Assembly (NCBI RefSeq): GCF_003589595.1
Contig: NW_020653852.1
Location: forward strand, 3,646,596 to 3,710,595
Source of the DNA: Hyposmocoma kahamanoa
Lineage: Eukaryota; Arthropoda; Insecta; Lepidoptera; Cosmopterigidae
Direction of reading: 5' to 3'
DNA length: 64,000 bases
Shown here: positions 55,401 to 64,000 of the stretch, one piece after another
Position numbering within the stretch: position 1 is the first letter of the stretch
How the letters are laid out: the number at the start of each line of letters is the position of its first letter
Notes under the pieces: model-generated
Databases searched by the model: none
What the model was told of the DNA's origin: nothing
What the model saw: only the letters and a program-made list of their open reading frames with translations
Position numbers and translations under genes: made by a program

Positions 55401-55406
55401 AATAAA
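55401..55406 (+). terminator. Possible polyadenylation signal
   Basis: AATAAA 15 bases after the LRR stop codon; another lies at 55758-55763. The second would leave a 3' UTR of more ordinary length. Confidence 0.4.
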
Positions 55407-56110
55407 CATGGAACATAAGCTCCACATCACAGAGTAAATTTGACCCGGACAAGCTGGATATACCAGGGGGTGCAATTTAAGGGAGTAATACGCCCGGGAT
55501 AGCGGAGGGAAAGACCAACTGGCAGTGGACGATGGCCAGATTCATGCCGGCTATGCAGCTCATGACAGAAAGTTGGTAGTAAGGTTGTTAGTTATTTGAG
55601 TAGGTAGTTATAATAACACAATAATAATAACAACGCACACACTCCACAAATGTAGTAACCGGGTTATGTAGCGTTTATAGAAGTGAGCGGTGATGATGTT
55701 GGGATTCGCAATACGTTAGTGGTCCACCTTGGGTGACATAGTAACCATGTCGTTAATAATAAAGTTTCAACAAAATCTAATTTTATCGGAATCGAAAAAT
55801 TACTTACTTCGTGCAAATATTAAATACATTTGGAACATTGTCAGAAGTTATTTGATTAGATTTAGTAGCTAATTTTAGAATAATTATTTTATCACTTAGA
55901 GGTAAACTTAAGGTGATTCCTAATATTTTTTTCTAATTTATAAACTTACTTGTTTTGTACGAGAGTTAAACGAATTTTGTTATTAAATTTGTTTCATTTA
56001 TGGTCACTACTATCATGAACCCAAATAAAATACTAATTATTGATGTATCTTATTTATCTAGAATAACCATTTGCATAGCCGTGTTTTGTTTTGTCCTGTC
56101 TTGTCTAATT
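55407..56110. other. Downstream flank of the LRR gene
   Basis: 3' UTR candidate to ~55780, then A+T-rich DNA. ACAACGCACACACTCCACA at 55631 resembles the CACACACTC-type end of a LINE tail or SINE-2. Confidence 0.4.
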
Positions 56111-56113
56111 TAT

Positions 56114-56172
56114 TTTTATGATATCAAGTGACGCGATGATGGTTGTGTGCTTGTTGGTAATTGACACGCCTG
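56114..56172 (-). repeat. SINE-1 3' end fragment
   Basis: TTTTTATGATATCAAGTGAC and TGTGTGCTTGTTGGTAATTG then GACACGCCTG: the last ~60 bp of the family on the minus strand. Confidence 0.6.
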
Positions 56173-56477
56173 AGACGATGCGACCTCTTTCATCGTCATC
56201 CCATCTTTTTATCACCCTTTCCTGGTTCTTGGCCACTTACTTTTGAAATTTGGAATCTTTCTCTAATTCTTTATCTTCGTCATTCTTACTTTACTTCGTT
56301 TGGTCGTCATTCCTGCCAAAATTGTCGAGAAGAAAAGACATGTCCTTCAATCATGTAAGCCTAACTGCTTGCAACGCAGCAAGCAGCATATTTCATATGA
56401 ATCGTCACGGGTGATTGAAACATTGGTTCGTTAGAAAATACAAATATACGTAATTTAATTAAATTTTTTATTGAATT

Positions 56478-56554
56478 AATATTCAATTATTATTTGTGAA
56501 ACTACTCCACTAGTTTGTTATAATTATTAATACAAAGATCGAACACTCAGAAAA
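56478..56554 (+). repeat. Family D copy cut by an assembly gap
   Basis: TTCAATTATTATTTGTGAAACT, TCCACTAGTTTGTTATAATT and ACAAAGATCGAACACTCAGA match 44358 and 45447, then the N run begins. A family C scrap (GAAACATTGGTTCGTTAGAA, then ACAAATATACG) precedes it at 56415. Confidence 0.6.
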
Positions 56555-56954
56555 NNNNNNNNNNNNNNNNNNNNNNNNNNNNNNNNNNNNNNNNNNNNNN
56601 NNNNNNNNNNNNNNNNNNNNNNNNNNNNNNNNNNNNNNNNNNNNNNNNNNNNNNNNNNNNNNNNNNNNNNNNNNNNNNNNNNNNNNNNNNNNNNNNNNNN
56701 NNNNNNNNNNNNNNNNNNNNNNNNNNNNNNNNNNNNNNNNNNNNNNNNNNNNNNNNNNNNNNNNNNNNNNNNNNNNNNNNNNNNNNNNNNNNNNNNNNNN
56801 NNNNNNNNNNNNNNNNNNNNNNNNNNNNNNNNNNNNNNNNNNNNNNNNNNNNNNNNNNNNNNNNNNNNNNNNNNNNNNNNNNNNNNNNNNNNNNNNNNNN
56901 NNNNNNNNNNNNNNNNNNNNNNNNNNNNNNNNNNNNNNNNNNNNNNNNNNNNNN
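56555..56954. other. Assembly gap (400 N)
   Basis: A run of 400 N; the true length may differ. Any frame across it has no meaning. Confidence 0.98.
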
Positions 56955-57164
56955 TTATGCATTATGAACACTATTATAATAATAAGTATGTGCCAGATAA
57001 TCATACCAATGACTTGTTCTCAAAGTAGGGAATTTTTTGTGCTATGAGTATCATAAAAATGAAATTCACTCCTGAACGCTTAGACCAGAGCCAATTTAGA
57101 CAATTTATTTCCGAATTTTGTCCTACCAGGAATTGATCACGGGTCCTCTTCATCCAGCGCCCTT

Positions 57165-57345
57165 AGAGAAATCCCGGGTTCGATCACTGGCCGGGGCAAT
57201 GTAGAAAAATAACTTTTCTTTATTGTCTGGGATGTGGATGTTTGTGATACCGTCATTGTTGCCGATTTCCATAATACAAGTGCTTTAGTCACTTTGTGAT
57301 CAGAGCAAAGTAAGCGAGGTTGTCTAATATTTATTTATTACCCAA
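57165..57345 (+). repeat. tRNA-derived SINE-4 fragment
   Basis: CCCGGGTTCGATCACTGGCC holds a B box. The body has TGTTTGTGATACCGTCATTG, TTGCCGATTTCCATAATACA and AGTGCTTTAGTCACTTTGTG, an order I know from lepidopteran SINE sequences. The A-box side is missing. Confidence 0.6.
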
Positions 57346-57716
57346 CCCAATTTTGTATATTTAACATTTTAGTTGCTTAGTTAGTCGTACATCTCGTCAT
57401 CAGTACATACAAGTTGAACTGTGGTTGGCAAATATAGCTTTTCAAACGGACTTTCCAGTAAACCGAGTGGATATGCATTCGTAGCAATTACAGGTCGCCG
57501 TCCCCTAAAGGCCCATTCTGTGTAACAATGCCCTTTTCTCTCTGCTAAGCTCAGCAGTAACTACTGAAGCAGTATAATGTTTCACCCAAATACTAAAACG
57601 ACGACGTTTCAATTTAAGCGGTGCTGGATGTTTGTTATTTTTTTCTTTTATTTTATTTCTTAGATGCACAAAGTAGCTTACATTTAATATTTATTTATGG
57701 AATATTTGGAACATCA

Positions 57717-58243
57717 ACATCATCATCAACCCATTTATTCATCCCACTGCTGGAACGGGTCGCCATTCAGGCGAGAGTTTTAGGCCATGGTATATTGTAA
57801 CGGGCTGTTGTCCGCAACTCGTCGTCCAGGCGCCTATTTTGCGTGTGGTGGGTGCAGGGTCCTACTCGTGCCACCCAAGGTCATCGAAAAACCTTAGCGC
57901 CTTCCTGAGTTTGATGAAGACCTAGGTGAGTGACCGCGGTTCTTCAAAGTATTTCATTGCTGTAGGATGTGCGCGTTTCCTATTCCTCCATGCTTTGTAC
58001 AAAGGGCTTTTCATGATACCTAGATTGAACGCGACTTGGGGACTTCATATATTTTCCGAGAGTTGAGAAACTTCTTCGACGTGCTGGTTTCGTCACAATC
58101 ATTTCCTTCACCGAAAAGCTCATGGCAAATTTCAAATTCAATTTAGCACATAAATTCCGAGAAACTCAGAGACGAGAGTCGGATTCGAGCCCATAGCCTC
58201 TTCTTGAGAGGGGGTACGTCAAACCATTAGGCTACCATGGCTT
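57717..58243 (-). repeat. tRNA-derived SINE-3, long copy
   Basis: Minus strand: CATGGTAGCCTAATGGTTTG (A box), CTCAAGAAGAGGCTATGGGC with GGCTCGAATCC (B box), body with TTTCGGTGAAGGAAATGATT, and 3' end CAGCAGTGGGATGAATAAAT followed by GGGTTGATGATGATG. At ~527 bp it is longer than usual, so other sequence may have inserted in the middle (about 57830-58040). Confidence 0.65.
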
Positions 58244-58384
58244 CATATAATAAATATATTGAATATCATGATTTTTTTATCATGATACTTACATATTTTT
58301 GTGAAATTATTCCACTAGCATTATTAATACTGGTTGCGTCGAAATAGCATTTTGATTTTACCTCGCAAAATTTGGACGATTTAA

Positions 58385-59080
58385 TATTTGAATTGTATTA
58401 GAAATGGTTTGATTGAATCAATAATTGTTTCCTTGTTCCCTCCCTTTCCCACACATACCTTTACTCGCGCGCAAAGGCGAGCCAACGTCATCCAACTAGT
58501 GACACCTAGCGGACAGATGAGATAAGTCTCGCTTCCGTTCAAGTTAAAAATCTCGCCGACAGTGGGGGTGGCAGGCGACCCCCACGCGATGCTCTTCGCG
58601 TTCAGGTCCCCCATCAGTAGGACCTATGCGACCGGAGCGACCCTCTTTACTACCCTCTCCAATATCTCCAATAACTGCTCGAATTGGACTAGTGTACGGT
58701 TTGGGGAAAAGTAGGTCCCAATCAGAACAGTTTCCCCCCAGATGACCGCCACATACCCTGGCCCACGTTCCTTCATGATTAGAGGGGGGTGTCGCCTGAT
58801 GCTGACGCCACCACTACTACGACACCTTCTGTGCCTCCTGCCCAGTTAGGTTGGGGAGGACGAAATAGGGTTCCACTGCTACCGCCACGTTTATACTCCA
58901 CTCCGCCATGGATTGCATAAGATTGCATAAGCAGATTACGCCCATCCGTTCGCCACACAAGTGTAGTGTGTACACTTCCGGCTGGCCGCTAATCCAAACC
59001 GGGCCCTTTCGGTCGCATAACTTATTTAGCCCAAGCTCGGTACTGGACACGCTGCGACCCGCATCCAGGTAGATTGTAAC
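58385..59080 (-). pseudogene. R1-clade LINE endonuclease remnant
   Basis: Minus strand: NVAVAVEPYFVLPN (~58880), PPLIMKERGPGYVAVIWGET (~58780-58720), LIGTYFSPNRTLVQFEQLLE (~58700) and LLMGDLNAKSIAWGSP (~58618-58570). The GDLNAKSxxWGS motif is typical of R1-group endonucleases, which nick the target DNA. The region before 59050 and everything after WGSP is degraded; no reverse transcriptase is nearby. Confidence 0.75.
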
Positions 59081-59084
59081 ACAT

Positions 59085-60425
59085 TTTTTTTTGGAAGATC
59101 TCGTAAATACAAAACTAAAACAAAATTTATCGTCTCTCCTTGGTATTTTTCACCATTCTTGTACACAATGTCACTTTGACTTTATAGTTTAAAAATGTTT
59201 AGTAAATTACTTGAAACTCTTAAGTGTTGGTGTAATCTATTATTTAAACCATTCACATGTATATTACTTGTTGGTGAACGATTTTTCTTTAAAATCAATA
59301 TCGTGAAGGGGTGAACCCTTTAGTTTGACGTATTTTTGAAAACACCAACCCTGGCTAATTTTCTTTTATGGTAACGCAGAATACTAGTGCTGCGTACCAA
59401 TAAACTCGATTTTACGTCTGTAGTCGAGCTTCATGTAAATTATAGCTTATCTTTAATATTTCCATGTCGATCGCCGCCAATTAGTTTGCCAAGTACTTTC
59501 TATTAAGTAATATACGTAAACTTGGAATCTCCCTGTATTCTAGCGGGTTTAGGTGATAAGACTTGGGAGCTTCATCTGGATGAATCGGTAGATTGTCTGT
59601 GGCGTTGTTCGCGGGTAACATCTCTTAGGAGGAATTCGCCTGAACCTGGTTTTTTTCTATTCGACACATCGGCTCGTAAGGTGTTCCTGATTTTCACATC
59701 TTCTGCGGTGATTTATCCCATTGAGGACATAGTCCCCCAATGCCTTCTTTTATAAGGAAAACCAGGTATAGCCAGATGCCGTAATTATGGGTATCCGAAC
59801 CCTGTACCAGATGTAAACCCGTGTCACCGGACCGCATGGTGAGATGACCTCTGGATTCTTTCCTTCGCTAGACGTTTCGTCATTTATTTCAATGTACTGT
59901 AACAATCTGTATTGTTGTAGGGTTTGTTTCTTTGGTACACTTGCAATTTAAAATCTCGCCATCAACTGCATGGCTGAGACAAATGCGCCGTAACTTTTGT
60001 TCGACTGTTCCCGACCACGTGTCATAAGCTCCACGGGTGGTCGGCATCTACATATAACTGCGTTACTCCTGTAGAAACTACGCTGTCTTCGCAGCGGGTC
60101 TGGTATGTAACCTAAAAGTGCATTCGGTAACCTCCAGGTCAGTAACGTATAAGTGACGTGTCCATGTGCCACTCATGTACTTTCAAAAACTCTTAATGCA
60201 GTGTATTAGCTCTAAGTATACTTAAAGTTAACCTTTTATATGTAACTGATAAGAGCAGTAAGCATATCTGTAAACTCCTAATGTAAACTCGGGGAAGTAA
60301 AATACTAGTTCTTCATACTGTACCCTTACATTTAACCATAACATATGTAACATGTTATGACAGTAAATTTAAAATAAAGCATCCGGTTATTTCTACTTGA
60401 AACTTGTTTTCGTTGTGTGTAAGGC
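59085..60425. other. No gene recognised
   Basis: Frames of 74-77 codons at 59522 (+) and 59948 (-) have no domain. CCGTAATTATGGGTATCCGA at 59779 could be part of an old SINE. Confidence 0.4.
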
Positions 60426-60430
60426 GAAGG

Positions 60431-60466
60431 AAGCGAGGAGAAGGAAGGCCTTCCTTCTCCTCGCTT
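60431..60466. repeat. Perfect 36-bp palindrome
   Basis: AAGCGAGGAGAAGGAAGG is followed directly by its exact reverse complement, with no spacer. One strand of each arm is purely purine apart from one C. No repeat family surrounds it. Confidence 0.9.
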
Positions 60467-60469
60467 ATA

Positions 60470-60910
60470 AATTTTACATGCAGCACCGGGTCAACCAGAA
60501 CTCACGCAAAACCAGTCTCATGCTCACTCAAACCGACTGGAGTTGACCATTACAAGCTAAGGGTGCGGTAGAACCCTGGTTTTTTATAGAGGTTTTCGTT
60601 CCTCGTGGTCCCTATCTTTGATGACGACTCTCGCGCTCGACGCACACAGGCTGGGTTACGAGGGTTACACGTGCTCTAAAAAGAGCCCCGCTTCTGCACC
60701 GACCACAGGCAGCGCTTCCACCACATCCCAGTCTGTTCTGCTAATCAGAGTGGTACCGGGAGTGGGTCCACCGCAGGATGTGCCGCTCTCTAGTCCGGCC
60801 CCTCCCCCACAAGCTTGTCCGGTACGCGAAGCGCTATCCGGCATAGCCTGGGAGGTCATAAGAGCACGCAAGCCCTGTGACAAGGTTGCAGCACAGTCGA
60901 GGGGGTTTTC
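60470..60910. other. G+C-richer stretch, no gene called
   Basis: A 109-codon plus frame (60618-60947) is rich in P, A, S and T (PPQDVPLSSPAPPPQACPV) and resembles low-complexity ORF1 linkers of LINEs. It has no zinc knuckle or other motif. It runs into repeat F. Confidence 0.35.
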
Positions 60911-60914
60911 TTTT

Positions 60915-61077
60915 AAACCTAACTTAACCTCACCTCACCGAACCTAATCGTGTCTTTGCGATAAACATCCAACATATCCTGAAAGAACATCGGTTTCTTT
61001 ATAATTCGGTTTTCGGTGTAATGAAAATTCGAACCAACGCTATTTCAGAAAAAAAAATCGACTTTGTGATAGGTTAC
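60915..61077 (-). repeat. Dispersed repeat F, copy 2
   Basis: The inverted counterpart of 34483-34646: AAACCTAACTTAACCTCACC, CATATCCTGAAAGAACATCG, CGGTTTTCGGTGTAATGAAA and GACTTTGTGATAGGTTACC. The CCTAA-rich end is kept in both copies. Confidence 0.65.
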
Positions 61078-61079
61078 CC

Positions 61080-61505
61080 AGCTCGTCTAAGAGGTACGGC
61101 AAGTCTGACAGGAATGAGTAGTGTATATGGTACCCCTCATTCCAAAAAGCCTGCCGGAGCTAACTAACCAGCTAAGCTGGATCTTCCTGCAACCCTTGGA
61201 CACAAAATTCAAAAGACCGTGATAAACCGGACGACGTTAATTGTCCGCCACCACATTAGCATGCAATAGGCAGGTTACGTGTTGCCCATTCAGCCAACAG
61301 TACTTCTATCATAGATACAAGGAGTAACATAGAGTGGTTAGAAAGCAAAAATTTCGACTTCCGGATTTCGAAAATAGTTTTACTGCATCGTACGATAAAA
61401 CTACTCACTTATGAAGCTGAAGTTGGATTTGAAAGTAATTTTAAAGGCGCCATTTAAAAAATGTAATGTAGTAGATAATTAATCTTTCACAAAAGTAAAC
61501 ATTTT
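61080..61505. other. No gene recognised
   Basis: Nothing matched. A short stem pairs TGACAGGAATGAG with CTCATTCC near 61108-61144. Confidence 0.35.
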
Positions 61506-61511
61506 TTATGA

Positions 61512-61702
61512 GCTACAGGCAAAAGCTGGTGAAAATACAGGTACATGGGACTTGTCCATTTTTATGTCTCAAAGGGATGGGCACAGAGGCGGTGCCCCTA
61601 AGATCTTTGCAATTAAAAACTTTAAGTGGCACTGCAACTGTTATGGACAGGCATGTCGCTTATCACCAGGCGCACGACTTGTTCGTCCCGTCATTTAGGT
61701 TA
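61512..61702 (+). repeat. SINE-1, 3' two thirds
   Basis: From AGGCAAAAGCTGGTGAAAAT through GGTGCCCCTAAGATCTTTGC and CTGCAACTGTTATGGACAGG to GTTCGTCCCGTCATTTAGG. 5'-truncated, the ordinary outcome of incomplete reverse transcription. Confidence 0.8.
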
Positions 61703-61704
61703 TA

Positions 61705-62375
61705 TATGTATATCAGATATTATTTATTATTATTATATCCAGAATTATGATAACAATAGTAATGTGTGAGACAATCACACCAATTACACGGTCTCAATCT
61801 AAGGAATTCCCAGCGTAGTACGCTTGGATACGTCTCTGATACAAACACATGGCACGACATTGCTATCGGTGATATTTTCTTATTTTATTTATTATATAAA
61901 TATTAAGATAATTCATAATAACCATCAATGACATAGCGGACCTTCTTAGAAAGTAATAAATAGTTTCTTTTTAACTTCAATACTGGACGCTAAAGAGAAT
62001 TTAAATTTAAAGGATCCTTTGAAATGTAACTTCATCTTTGTGCATTACGTCTTGAAAGATACAAAATGAACTGACGACGTCTCACATATATTGTAATCCG
62101 ATATATCTTCAACTTGTACTACGCTCTGAAAAATTCTACCGCAACGTTTGCACAATTTTAAATAGTTGTAAAACAGTGAAATATAGGTTTTATTCCACTA
62201 AGAATAAGGAATCTGTGCATTGCAAAACAATTTTGTTAGGAGTGTAACAATCATGGATGTATTTGATAACAGAAGCGACATAAAAATTGGGTCAATAGTT
62301 AGTATAGGCGAGCGTCCTGTATAACTGTCACGAATATTTCCAGTTTTATTACGGTGCGGAAACAAAATAATGATT
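61705..62375. other. No gene recognised
   Basis: A+T-rich with no recognised elements. Confidence 0.4.
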
Positions 62376-62380
62376 TATTT

Positions 62381-62815
62381 TTTAACCGACTTCAAAAAAG
62401 AGGAAGTTCTCAATTCAACTGTATGTTTTTTTATGTATGTTAGGCGATAACATCGGTATTTGTGAACAGATTTTCATTATTCTTTTTTTTTGTTGGAAAG
62501 GGTACCTCCATAGTGGTCCCATTTAATTTTAAAGAAAATCATCCACCTCTAAGGGTGGCTATTCACGCATGAAGAATCGTTTTTATAAATAGCGCCTACA
62601 TTTTATTATAAGGAGCAATTACTTTAATGGTTCATTTTGCTATTCTCCAATTCAAGGCGTTTTTCTCTTTCAATATACTTGAACAGTGAAAACCAATTTT
62701 TATTATCTCCTGTGTCAAATCCCGTATAGTGACGAACTAGGGAATGCATCCGGGTTTGCGCACTTTCCGGTAACCAATAAAACTTGGTTCAATAAAACTT
62801 GGTAATTATAATTTA
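62381..62815 (+). repeat. Dispersed repeat B, long form
   Basis: Starts TTTAACCGACTTCAAAAAAG and carries the extra segment (ACGCATGAAGAATCG to GTGACGAACTAGGG). It ends near CGGTAACCAATAAAACTTGG, followed by a duplicated TTCAATAAAACTTGGTAATT. Confidence 0.8.
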
Positions 62816-62867
62816 TAATTATAATTATAAAGCTCCTATGGTTGACTGACCCATTGTTTTTTAAAAG

Positions 62868-62945
62868 ATAAATTAAACGCGATTTCGATCCGAAAAAAGA
62901 CAATAAAATTTAAGACCCTAAAACTTAAGAACTCAGTATAAAGGC
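62868..62945 (-). repeat. Family C fragment
   Basis: AAACGCGATTTCGATCCGAAAA and CTTAAGAACTC near 62925 are an arm and leader of family C in inverted orientation, beside a family B copy as at 30774. Confidence 0.45.
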
Positions 62946-62950
62946 TTTAA

Positions 62951-63160
62951 CTAAAGAATGTGACTAAAAATATATAATAAAACTTTGATAGCAAAGCCGT
63001 ATCTAGCGTTTAGATCTTCTGTGAAGAATATTAAATTTGGCCACAGTGCGGATCCCTGCGGAACACTAGACATAATTTTTTGATGCATTCGAATGCTGAT
63101 ACGGTGCAGTAATGTTACTGCTTTATGAGACACGAACTGTAGTCGAGATTAAACTGTAAA
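62951..63160 (-). pseudogene. LINE reverse transcriptase scrap
   Basis: Minus strand SSVPQGSALWPNLIFF corresponds to the conserved S-G-V-P-Q-G-S-x-L-G-P-L-L-F motif of LINE reverse transcriptases. About 60 codons survive. Confidence 0.55.
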
Positions 63161-63164
63161 TGGT

Positions 63165-64000
63165 TGAGACTATCGCTTTAAAGCATACTCAATCATGTAA
63201 GTTAAATGGCTAGTAGAAGAAATATAGAAAAGATTTCATGAGGTAAACCTGTAGAAAATAAGAATCTTAAATAGTTAAGAGTTCAAAAGAAAAAGGTTTG
63301 AATTTATTAATTTAATCAACTTTTACAAAATGAATAGAAAAATAAATTTTACGAACTTTGATTAGTATTGTTCCATAGTCTTCGTATGTAACCGATATTT
63401 AACAGAAATTGTAGATAGATAAGCTCGTAAATAAACTAGGATCACATGAAACTCCCTGTAGTACACCTAATTTCATCACCTTTTCAGTTCTATCAAGTTC
63501 ATTTGTTTGATTATCGTAATGAAAATGATTCGACATTGATATAATTGAATCAATTATTGCAGTAATAAATTGATAACTAATTTAAATTCGTGCGTTGCCA
63601 AATATTGAAGCTTTATTGAGGCTGCAGTCTCATTATATTCCATATTGCGAATGAAACAGTTGCAGTTACGATGCGATTGTATCACAACGAATGTGAACAC
63701 GCACGCAAAATTAGTCCATAAAATCTTGGATACGAAGAAACAGCCATTGCAGTCTCGTACAAGCGATTTCCTGCCATTCTGCAGCTTTAGAGTCAACGCA
63801 GGCCTTACTTCATTTGGGTTTTTCCGCGGCCTATGGTTAGTGAAATATCTATCTTTATATATACTCTTTCCTTATAGTCTGATCTTTATCCGCCCTTTGG
63901 ACGTAACCCACTCGACGAATTCTCTTAGCATTGAATAACTTAATATTTGTATGTCGTTGGCAGATTACACTTTCTATTTCCAGGTTATGACGCACTCTCC
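63165..64000. other. No gene recognised
   Basis: A 97-codon plus frame (63645-63938) and an 80-codon minus frame overlap here. Neither has a domain, a good start context or clear splice sites in a consistent arrangement. Confidence 0.4.

Noticed and set aside
56510..57004. A 164-codon minus frame
   Set aside because: It consists mostly of N.
60618..60947. A 109-codon Pro/Ala/Ser-rich frame as a gene
   Set aside because: No motif, no start context, and it overlaps a dispersed repeat. A LINE ORF1 linker is the best guess but is not supported enough to call.
1..64000. CRISPR arrays, operons, phage or other prokaryotic systems
   Set aside because: No spaced direct-repeat arrays and no run of close co-directional genes. 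The spliced gene, SINEs and LINEs mark an animal genome.

Overview
This window looks like repeat-rich, A+T-rich intergenic DNA from an insect, most likely a moth or butterfly. The evidence is the dense set of short retroposons with oligo(A) or short-motif tails, several non-LTR retrotransposon relics of kinds common in Lepidoptera, piggyBac-, Tc1-, hAT- and Harbinger-type DNA transposon remains, and a spliced gene with animal-style introns. The species call is inference. There is no bacterial or phage content, no CRISPR array, and no tRNA or rRNA gene that I would defend. Two runs of N (10 and 400 bases) mark assembly gaps.

Only two protein-coding genes look intact. The first is an uninterrupted Tc1-type transposase (49430-50455). 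It sits in a complete element with matching inverted ends and TA flanks, and that element lies inside a hAT-type miniature element with perfect 8-bp target duplications. The second is a large extracellular leucine-rich-repeat protein with one C-terminal membrane helix (52547-55386). Its reading frame has no ATG start but is preceded by a good splice acceptor, so this is the main 3' exon of a host gene whose first exon I could not place. This is the only host gene I can support.

The rest is layered mobile DNA. From 1 to about 10.8 kb lie SINE copies, small inverted-repeat elements and a truncated piggyBac relative. From 10.9 to 14.5 kb is a decayed two-ORF LINE on the minus strand. From 15 to 26 kb are SINE copies (one nested in another, one containing a hairpin), LINE tails, a CA microsatellite and a 723-bp inverted-repeat element. 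From 27.0 to 28.5 kb one LINE is inserted in another. From 29 to 36 kb are two hAT-type miniature elements and a non-autonomous piggyBac element that keeps the start exon of its transposase. From 36 to 41 kb are an RTE-like LINE tail and a Jockey-like LINE. From 44 to 46 kb lies a second copy of the LINE seen at 27.2 kb, placed at the equivalent codon of another LINE. From 48 to 51 kb is the Tc1-in-hAT nest. From 51 to 56 kb is the leucine-rich-repeat gene. From 57 to 64 kb are further SINE and LINE remains and a perfect 36-bp palindrome.

The labels SINE-1 to SINE-4, B, C, D, E, F, G, K and LINE-T are mine, given to families by comparing copies inside the window. The most interesting observations are two insertions of LINE-T at the same DRD codon position of different host LINEs, two independent fold-back rearrangements inside SINE-1 copies, and a short palindromic family (C) whose 12-14 bp flanking repeats suggest it spreads by reverse transcription.
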